This document shows positions 32,488 through 37,794 of a stretch of 37,794 nt of DNA, one piece after another. The stretch comes from Caulobacteraceae bacterium. GTDB taxonomy: Bacteria > Pseudomonadota > Alphaproteobacteria > Caulobacterales > Caulobacteraceae. Below the pieces are notes generated by a model that searched no databases, was not told the DNA's origin, and saw only the letters and a program-made list of their open reading frames with translations. The translations under genes and the position numbers were made by a program. Positions within the stretch are counted from its first letter, which is position 1; every line of letters starts with the position of its first letter. The DNA lies in the NCBI GenBank assembly GCA_947478785.1, contig CANJXI010000033.1:1-37794 (forward strand), in the 5' to 3' direction.

Positions 32488-33686
32488 GGGCGTGCTCCCT
32501 TAAGCGCCGGCCTGAGATCAAACTGGTCGATGTACGAACCGAAGCCCTCGCGGATCTCGTCCTCGGTGACCCCAAAGTCGGCCACGTCATAGCTGTGGAC
32601 CCCATGGGCGGCTTCCGGCGCCGCGGCGATCCGGGCGGCCATGGCAGCCTCGACGGCGGGGGTCAGGTCCAGGCCGAGGAACCCGTAGATCCGGCCGATG
32701 GTGGCCATCGGGTCGCGATGGAAATCGCCGTGGATGACGTCGAGCACCTGGGCCCGATGCGCCTCGCGCACCGGCTCGCACTTGCGCAGGCCGTGCGCCC
32801 ATTTCGCGGTTTCGCGCCGGATCATGGTGTGGGCGCGCTGGTCCTTCCGGCCCTTTTCCATCGCGGGATAGCCCTGCATCAGCAGGGCGCAAAGCGACGG
32901 CACGGCCTTGGCCGGGTCGCGGTGGGTGTGGATCACCAGGGCGTCGGGGAAGACGGCGAACAGCAGGTCGAGGTGCAGGACGTGGCTGGGGTTCTTGAGC
33001 AGCCAGCGCTTGCCCGGATCGTTGCTGCCGATCAGCTGCAGGCCTCGCCGCAGATAGCGGTACGACGGCATTTCGTCCTGGCATTGCCACCAGGCGTCGT
33101 AGGTCGCCGCCGACCAGCCGCAGGGCCAGAAGTTCGAGACGAAGGTCTGCCGCTGCAGCCAGAGGCACTCGTCGACTTCCTCGGCGACCATGTTGTGGGC
33201 GGCTCGCTGCTGGGGCGTCGCGCCGAAGCGGGCATTGAGCTCGTCGACTTCCTTCTGGAAATAGGGATGCGTTTCCCAGGTGTCGCGGGGCGGACGCGGC
33301 ATCGGCGCGGCCAGCAGCCATTTCTCCAGCCCCTGGAACTGCGGATCGACCGCCATCAGCTTGTGCAGCGCCGTGGTGCCCGTGCGCGGCACGCCGATGA
33401 TGACCACCGGCCGGTCGATCAGTTGGCGATCGTATCCTGGGTTTTCGGCCATGGACCGGAAGGCGATCGCCCGGCTGCCCAGCGCGTCGATCAGCCCGCC
33501 CCAGGCCGCCCTGCGCCCCTGCTCGGTGAACGTGGCGTCGTAGTCCATCGACTCCAGCAGGACCTCCAGGCCCAGGCGGTAATCGTCGTCGCCGAAATCA
33601 GACGCGCCGATTCGGGCGGCGACCACTTCGTGGAGTTCGTCGAAGGCCGTTCTGAAACGTTCGGGCGGTGCGGGGGGCTTGGGCAT
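32484..33686 (-). CDS. Sulfotransferase-family protein
   Basis: The 400-residue protein has the PAPS-binding signature VVIIGVPRTGTTALHKLM (94-111), with the 5'-phosphosulfate loop PRTGTT, and a second region LLKNPSHVLHLDLLFAVFPD leading to ALVIHTHRDPAKAVPS, which matches the 3'-phosphate-binding part. Such enzymes transfer sulfate from PAPS to alcohols or amines; many bacterial members of this subgroup have no known substrate and are frequent in terpenoid and steroid gene neighbourhoods. It is tightly packed between the DUF1214 gene (seven bases upstream) and the dehydrogenase gene (four-base overlap). Whether it sulfates the compound handled by the dehydrogenase is an open inference. Confidence 0.87.
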   Translation of the reverse strand: MPKPPAPPERFRTAFDELHEVVAARIGASDFGDDDYRLGLEVLLESMDYDATFTEQGRRAAWGGLIDALGSRAIAFRSMAENPGYDRQLIDRPVVIIGVPRTGTTALHKLMAVDPQFQGLEKWLLAAPMPRPPRDTWETHPYFQKEVDELNARFGATPQQRAAHNMVAEEVDECLWLQRQTFVSNFWPCGWSAATYDAWWQCQDEMPSYRYLRRGLQLIGSNDPGKRWLLKNPSHVLHLDLLFAVFPDALVIHTHRDPAKAVPSLCALLMQGYPAMEKGRKDQRAHTMIRRETAKWAHGLRKCEPVREAHRAQVLDVIHGDFHRDPMATIGRIYGFLGLDLTPAVEAAMAARIAAAPEAAHGVHSYDVADFGVTEDEIREGFGSYIDQFDLRPALKGARP

Positions 33687-33693
33687 GGCGCGG

Positions 33694-34875
33694 CTACCAG
33701 CGGCGGCGGCGCTGGGCGGCTCGCACCCGCGTCCGCAGTTCCTCGGCGCGCTGCTCGGGCGTCACGACCGGGGTGTCGGCCGGCATGTGGGCGCGCAGCT
33801 CCGACAGCGGCACGCGCTTGATGGTCGGCATCGGGTTGGGGTCGCAATCGTACCAGCGGCCGTAGATGGTCCCCTGCTTGAACCCAGCCGGGTCGAGCCA
33901 GTTGGGAACGCCCGGATCCACCAGGGCGACCACGGCGCGCAGCTTGCCGTCCGGGCCGATCGTGGCCGTCGCCGCGTTCAGGCTGCTCAGCCGATAGACG
34001 TATTCCACGGCGTTGAAATAGGGGTCGTTCATCTGGATGTTCCAGTAGGTCCGGACCACCGGCATGTCGGTCTCGATGAGCAGGGCCTCCCCGTCCTCCA
34101 GCTCGAACACCGCCGGCCAGTAGACCTGCTTGGACAGGCCCCCGCCGCCATACCGTTTATGGACGAAGACGTTGACCCCGACCGCGGCCTTCACCTCGTT
34201 CTGCAGCGGCAGGAACGACTTGTGATACCGCGCCGGCAAGGCGGCCATCTCGTGGATCCGGTGGAGGATCTCCTCGGAGCTGAGCCGCTTCTTCGGCGGC
34301 ACGGGATTCAGGCATTCGATCGACAGCTGCGGATCGCGCTCGTTGGCCCAGTCCACGCTCCGGTAGCGCACCACCATGGCGTCGGATTCCGGCGCGATCT
34401 CGGCCCACCGGCCCTCGTAGCCGGCCGGGCGCTTGGCGCTGAAGATGATCTCGAAGTCCTCGCCCGGCGCGATCTTGAGATCGCGGTCGTCGAAGTCCTT
34501 GGTGTGTCCGATCGTGGCCCGGTCCGCGACGATCCCGACCCAGCCCTTCTGGGTGTTGAAGGTCAGCAGCGCGCAGGTCCCGCGATTGCCGCTGACCCGA
34601 TAGGTCAGGTCGCCCCGGATCGGCGCATAGAGGTAGATGTCATCGGGATTGGGCTGGTCGGTGTAAACCGGGTTCCACAGGGGCGCCCAGTCGGGGTGTT
34701 CGGCGTCGGCATGGAAGAACGCGAAGTAGGAATACGACAGGTTCATCATCGTCTGGCGGAACATGTCGACCCGGTATTCCGGATCGTCCGGGCGCCACAT
34801 GTCGGCCAGGTGGGCCATGGCGTCCTCAAGACCCGCCAGATGGTCCAGGATGCGCGGCGAGATGCCATCGGCCAT
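33694..34875 (-). CDS. DUF1214 domain-containing protein
   Basis: The 393-residue protein matches soluble DUF1214 proteins: IYLYAPIRGDLTYRVSGNRG near residues 80-99, a middle LSIECLNPVPPKKRLSSEEI linker, and the C-terminal beta-rich end YFNAVEYVYRLSSLNA and GTIYGRWYDCDPNPMPTI. No catalytic residues are known for the family, and no signal peptide is seen. ATG 34875 is selected because GAAGGA is located just before it; a longer frame to 34932 lacks a site. DUF1214 proteins often lie next to sulfotransferase, dehydrogenase and enoyl-CoA-type genes in catabolic clusters, as here. The basic C-terminus (residues 380-393) is Arg-rich. The function is unknown; a ligand-binding or hydrolase-like role is guesswork. 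Confidence 0.78.
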   Translation of the reverse strand: MADGISPRILDHLAGLEDAMAHLADMWRPDDPEYRVDMFRQTMMNLSYSYFAFFHADAEHPDWAPLWNPVYTDQPNPDDIYLYAPIRGDLTYRVSGNRGTCALLTFNTQKGWVGIVADRATIGHTKDFDDRDLKIAPGEDFEIIFSAKRPAGYEGRWAEIAPESDAMVVRYRSVDWANERDPQLSIECLNPVPPKKRLSSEEILHRIHEMAALPARYHKSFLPLQNEVKAAVGVNVFVHKRYGGGGLSKQVYWPAVFELEDGEALLIETDMPVVRTYWNIQMNDPYFNAVEYVYRLSSLNAATATIGPDGKLRAVVALVDPGVPNWLDPAGFKQGTIYGRWYDCDPNPMPTIKRVPLSELRAHMPADTPVVTPEQRAEELRTRVRAAQRRRRW

Positions 34876-34941
34876 GAGGATTTCCTTCAGTTCCGGTGAA
34901 TGATCCGTCGCGGTCGCCGGGGCGGCGCGCAACGGCCGCGG

Positions 34942-35460
34942 TCAGTTGCTGGGCACGGCGTCGAAGAAGGCGACACCGTCAGATTCGGGGAAGATGTATT
35001 CCAGGTAGTGCCCAAGTTCCGGGACCTCGATGATGCAGGCCTGCATGAAGCCCGGCGCATTGGTCTTCAGCGCGACCCTGTAGCCCAGCCGCTCGATCTC
35101 GCCCTGCACGGCGGCCCAGGCCGCCTCGGTCGGGACGAGATAGCCCAGGTGGTGGTGCTGGATCGCGAACCGGTCGGCCGGCAGCCGCTCGTAGAAGACC
35201 TCTCCGCCCGGACCCTTCGCCCAGGCGAGCTCGTACATGACACCGCCGGCCCAGCCGAGCTCGATGTGGAACTGGCCGCCCTCCGCGAGCGGACCTTCTA
35301 GCCGGCGGAATTCCTTGATCCCGAAGCGCTCGCTGAAGATGGCGCGGGCGCGATCGATGTCGTTGGTCGCATAGGCCATCTGGAAGTGGTCGTTGCGGAA
35401 AAGACCCGCGCCGGGACCGACGATACGCGGCGGTTTGGTCACGAGCTGCTCGAGGCCCAA
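34942..35460 (-). CDS. VOC-family (glyoxalase/bleomycin-resistance fold) protein
   Basis: The product has the vicinal-oxygen-chelate fold: FQMAYATNDIDRARAIFSER, GGQFHIELGWAGGVMYELAW, IQHHHLGYLVPTEAAW and ACIIEVPELGHYLEYIF, giving His/Glu candidates for a metal site (HIE, HHH and the final HYLEY). It could be an isomerase, lyase, hydrolase or dioxygenase. The start is uncertain. TTG 35460, giving 172 residues, has GGGAG seven bases ahead and homologues start near EQLVTKPP; the frame stays open to 35559, but the added residues look non-coding. It is 66 bases upstream of the DUF1214 gene and probably the first gene of that operon. Confidence 0.72.
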   Translation of the reverse strand: MGLEQLVTKPPRIVGPGAGLFRNDHFQMAYATNDIDRARAIFSERFGIKEFRRLEGPLAEGGQFHIELGWAGGVMYELAWAKGPGGEVFYERLPADRFAIQHHHLGYLVPTEAAWAAVQGEIERLGYRVALKTNAPGFMQACIIEVPELGHYLEYIFPESDGVAFFDAVPSN

Positions 35461-35515
35461 GGTTTCGCTCCCATTCCCGTGCGCCAGGCGAGTTGCGCGG
35501 GCCGCGCACTCCCCA

Positions 35516-35539
35516 CTATCGTTGATAGATCGACTATAG
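35516..35539. promoter_or_regulatory. CTATC/GATAG repeat cluster in a divergent promoter region
   Basis: CTATC-GTT-GATAG (35516-35528) is a short perfect inverted repeat followed by the palindrome CTATAG (35534-35539). It lies in the 200-base gap between the VOC gene (minus) and the third amidohydrolase (plus), which otherwise has no supported gene. It could be an operator or overlapping promoter elements. AT-rich relative to surroundings. Confidence 0.35.
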
Positions 35540-35660
35540 ATGGCCAGCTTGCGGCGCAAGGGTGCCTCGAAGGGGGTGTCGTGGGCGGTGAAAAACAGGT
35601 GGCGGCGATCTGGCTGGCCGAGGTCAGTTCAGGTCAAACACCACGACGGGAAGGAAGCAC

Positions 35661-36896
35661 ATGCGTGACAAGAGCCTGGTGATCGTCTCCGCCGACTGCC
35701 ACGCGGGGCCCGACAGCATGACCGCGTACCGCGACTACCTCGACCCCAAATACCGCCCCGACTACGACGACTATCTGGCGCGCATCGCCGCCTATGAGGC
35801 ATCCTTCCAGGACCACTTTTCGCGAGGCGGCGCGCCCAGCCCGCAGGGCGAGGACGGCCTGTCGGACATCGAGGCGCGCACCCGCTACCTGGACGCCGAC
35901 GGAGTGAGCGCGGAGGTCATCTACGCGCAAGGGGCCATCCCGTTCGCCACCTATCCCGCGGTCGCCGGCCGCGAGCGCCTGATGGACTACCAGGCCGACC
36001 AGGCGCGCCTGGCCGCCGGAGCCCATGCCTACAACCGCTGGCTGGCGGACTTCTGCGCCACGAACCCCGATCGTCACATCGGCATCGCGCGCATCCCGAT
36101 CCTGGACATCGGGGCCGCCGTCGCCGAGGTTGAGTTCGCGGCCAAGGCGGGCCTGCGCGGCGGGGTCATCCTGCCGCCGCTGATCAACCCCGAGATCCCG
36201 GCCTACAACGATCCGCGCTACGAGCGCCTGTGGGCCGCCTGCGCCGAGCATCGGATGACTCTCAACATGCACGGCGGCGCCCAGCTCACCTATGGCGGCG
36301 GCGCCGAACGCGGCGCGCTCGTCCTCGCCGAGACCGACTGGTGGAGCCATCGCGGGCTGGCGCACCTGCTCTTCGCGGGCGTCTTCGAGCGGCATCCGGA
36401 ACTGCACCTGGCGATCACCGAGCAGCGCACCCATTGGGCGGCGCCCCTGCTGCGGGACTACGACTCCATCTACGAATATCCGGGCAGCTCGAACCTGCGG
36501 CGCGTCCTGCCGCGCCGGCCCAGCGAATATTTCCGCTCCAACTGCTTCGTCGGGGCCAGCTTCATGTCCCGCCCGGAATGCGAGGCGCGCGACGAACTTG
36601 GCGTGGAATGCCTCATGTGGGGCTCGGATTTCCCGCATACCGAAGGCGCCTGGCCGCATACCGAAACCTCGCTGCGGTGGACGTTCGGCTGCGGGGTGTC
36701 CTCCGACGACCTCCGCGCGATGATCGGCGGCAACGCGGCCCGCTGCTACAACCTCGACCTCGCCCGCCTGCAGCCGCTGGCCGACCGGATCGGGCCCACG
36801 GAGGCGCGGCTTCGCGTGCCGGTCGAGAGCCTGCCGGAGCTTCCGAAAGAGGGCCACATCTCCTGGGCCTTCCGGCAGGGCGGCGCCTGGCATTAG
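35661..36896 (+). CDS. Amidohydrolase-2 family enzyme (third copy)
   Basis: The 411-residue protein has the PF04909 TIM-barrel signatures: VIVSADCHAGP at the N-terminus with D12 and H14, RTRYLDADGVSAEVIYAQG, TLNMHGGAQLTYGG with the conserved His, LHLAITEQRTHWAAPLL, and MWGSDFPHTEGAWPHT (319-334) with D322 in the metal-binding position. AAGGA precedes the ATG. Its pocket regions differ from the two paralogues at 5726 and 27675, suggesting three related but different reactions in one island. It stands as a single plus-strand gene, divergent from the VOC operon, and converges on the truncated transporter gene, 14 bases apart. Hydrolase or decarboxylase activity is inferred from family. Confidence 0.85.
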   Translation: MRDKSLVIVSADCHAGPDSMTAYRDYLDPKYRPDYDDYLARIAAYEASFQDHFSRGGAPSPQGEDGLSDIEARTRYLDADGVSAEVIYAQGAIPFATYPAVAGRERLMDYQADQARLAAGAHAYNRWLADFCATNPDRHIGIARIPILDIGAAVAEVEFAAKAGLRGGVILPPLINPEIPAYNDPRYERLWAACAEHRMTLNMHGGAQLTYGGGAERGALVLAETDWWSHRGLAHLLFAGVFERHPELHLAITEQRTHWAAPLLRDYDSIYEYPGSSNLRRVLPRRPSEYFRSNCFVGASFMSRPECEARDELGVECLMWGSDFPHTEGAWPHTETSLRWTFGCGVSSDDLRAMIGGNAARCYNLDLARLQPLADRIGPTEARLRVPVESLPELPKEGHISWAFRQGGAWH

Positions 36897-36910
36897 CACC
36901 GGTGGCGGCC

Positions 36911-37660
36911 TCAGCGGCGGCGGAGGGCCCGGAGCGGGCGGACCGTGAGCCGGAAGTTCAGGCCGTGATCCTGGATATCGGTTTCGGCGACGGGCGGCCG
37001 CTTCTTCAGGGCCACGCCGTAGGTGAGTTGCGCGGACATCCAGTCGGACGGCGTCCAGGCCGCCGCGGCGCCGGCGCCCAGCAACGTCGGCCCGGGTTCG
37101 GGCGGGCGGTGATTGCGCAGCCGCGCCGCGTCCACGAAGCCCGAGATGGTGAAGGCGCCCCAGTCGAACGGCCCGCCACGGCCCTGCCGGCCCGAGAGGC
37201 TGATGGGTTGGGCCAGCTCCACGGAAGCCACGAGGCCGTTGTCGGCCAGCAGCAGGTTCTCGCGGTAGCCGCGCACCGTCGTCCCGCCGCCGGCCGAAAA
37301 CCGTTCGCCGGAATAGAGCACGCTGTCGGTGATCTGGCCCGACAGCCGCGCCCGCAGCTCCAGCCCCTTGTCGGAGAGCCGCTGCGCATAGTTCAGCTGG
37401 GCGAGCAGGATTCGGAAATGCTGCTTGGGGGTTGGCGCGCCGGGAACGTCAGAGCGCGACCCGTCCAGGCCTTGCGTGCCGGTGAGCGAGAGGCCGAAAA
37501 CCCGGTCGACGCCGCGCACCAGATAATCGCCGGTCAACCTGAGCGCGGTGTATTCGCTGCGCCCGTTCACCGATCCCGCGCTGAACGAGAAGGGCTGATC
37601 CATCAGGTAGGACCGGGAGATCCGGCGTGTCACCAGCGCACCCGCCTGTACGTCGTCAGA
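36911..37660 (-). pseudogene. TpsB (ShlB/FhaC)-type outer-membrane transporter, 5'-truncated by an IS
   Basis: The frame is open from the insertion-sequence boundary at 37660 to the stop at 36911, giving 249 residues with no proper start. It reads as the C-terminal half of a two-partner-secretion beta-barrel: alternating amphipathic strands such as YLVRGVDRVFGLSLTG and RLSGQITDSVLYSGE, the FSAGGGTTVRGYRENLLL loop, which corresponds to the VRG(Y/F) tip of the conserved L6 loop, and a terminal strand with LNFRLTVRPLR. POTRA domains and signal peptide are missing because an IS is inserted at 37661. A GTG at 37633 has no ribosome site. The secreted TpsA partner is not in the window. Probably non-functional as a transporter. 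Confidence 0.78.
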
Positions 37661-37794
37661 TGTTTTGAGACAGGTGGGGTCCGGATTTAGCGGAGAGATG
37701 GCCTCATCTGGGGTTGATATTTAGGCGGCGATTTTGCGGTGTTGCAAGCGCCGATGTTGGATGGTCTGGCGTTTGATGTGGGCCCGTTCACGCA
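37661..37794 (-). mobile_element. End of an insertion sequence (IS3/IS481-like), remainder outside window
   Basis: The sequence changes character at 37661: the TpsB frame stops and TGTTTTGAGACAGGTGGGGT begins, an end starting with TG, as in IS3 and IS481 elements. About 60 bases further in, a minus-strand frame ends, the usual spacing between a transposase stop and the element's end. The other end and the target duplication are outside the window, so family is tentative. Confidence 0.65.
37721..37794 (-). CDS. Transposase, C-terminal fragment (5' end outside window)
   Basis: A minus-strand frame enters from the window edge and stops at TAA (37721-37723). The visible 23 residues, including RERAHIKRQTIQHRRLQHRK, are strongly basic, as at the end of many insertion-sequence transposases. 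Position 60 bases from the element end supports this. Too little is present for a firm family call. Confidence 0.6.
   Translation of the reverse strand, partial: RERAHIKRQTIQHRRLQHRKIAA

Noticed and set aside
1..37794. Composite transposon bounded by two copies of one IS
   Set aside because: The two IS fragments differ in transposase sequence and family, so they cannot act as matching ends.
1..37794. CRISPR array, tRNA, rRNA or integrase-type attachment site
   Set aside because: I saw no regularly spaced direct repeats, no tRNA-like cloverleaf and no integrase gene; this was by reading, not by a search program.

Overview
The window is very GC-rich with dense, short-spaced genes. The small-protein families (DUF3008, a short hydrophobic peptide) and the catabolic repertoire suggest an alphaproteobacterium, possibly Caulobacterales such as Phenylobacterium or Caulobacter, or a sphingomonad. 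That placement is inference from composition and gene style; no rRNA or other phylogenetic marker is present. I see about 32 protein genes, two insertion-sequence fragments at the very ends, and no tRNA, rRNA, CRISPR array or recognisable transcription-factor gene.

Layout. (1) 1-132: C-terminus of an IS630-type transposase. (2) 175-1681, minus strand: a small envelope/stress group (DUF1003 protein, low-affinity-iron-permease-like protein, a 26-residue membrane peptide, a DUF3008 protein). (3) 1795-3764, minus: an LLM-class F420/flavin oxidoreductase and a haem-oxygenase-fold iron enzyme. (4) 3977-9844, plus: a probable catabolic operon of N-acyl-D-amino-acid deacylase-like amidohydrolase, amidohydrolase-2 enzyme, FMN-dependent monooxygenase and MFS transporter. 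(5) 9864-11938: glutathione S-transferase, FlK-like thioesterase, TauD-like dioxygenase. (6) 12241-18102, plus: DUF2235 hydrolase, multi-pass membrane protein, a small lipocalin-like protein, a membrane protein with a duplicated domain, and a DyP-type peroxidase. (7) 23826-18095, minus, converging on it tail to tail: diheme cytochrome lipoprotein, GMC oxidoreductase and catalase-like haem protein. (8) 28787-23931, minus: amidohydrolase, alpha/beta hydrolase, phytanoyl-CoA-type dioxygenase, second D-aminoacylase-like enzyme. (9) 29058-31451, plus: second GMC oxidoreductase and a 6-oxocamphor-hydrolase-like crotonase. (10) 35460-31471, minus: VOC protein, DUF1214 protein, sulfotransferase, zinc alcohol dehydrogenase. 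(11) 35661-36896, plus: third amidohydrolase-2. (12) 36911-37660, minus: a TpsB/ShlB-type outer-membrane transporter cut off by an insertion sequence whose end starts at 37661.

How it works together. Blocks 3-5 and 8-11 look like an accessory catabolic island: oxygenases, monooxygenases, beta-diketone hydrolase, alcohol dehydrogenases, hydrolases, one importer. The substrate cannot be named from sequence; an alicyclic, terpenoid- or lactone/amide-like compound is a reasonable guess. Blocks 6-7 (12.2-23.8 kb) form the most unusual unit: a lipase-like DUF2235 hydrolase, DyP peroxidase, a catalase-like protein with an allene-oxide-synthase-like Thr-His pair, a GMC flavoprotein lacking the usual second catalytic residue, and a diheme c-type lipoprotein, plus three proteins of unknown function. 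I propose it as a membrane-associated hydroperoxide (possibly lipid hydroperoxide) redox system; this is a hypothesis, not a demonstrated function.
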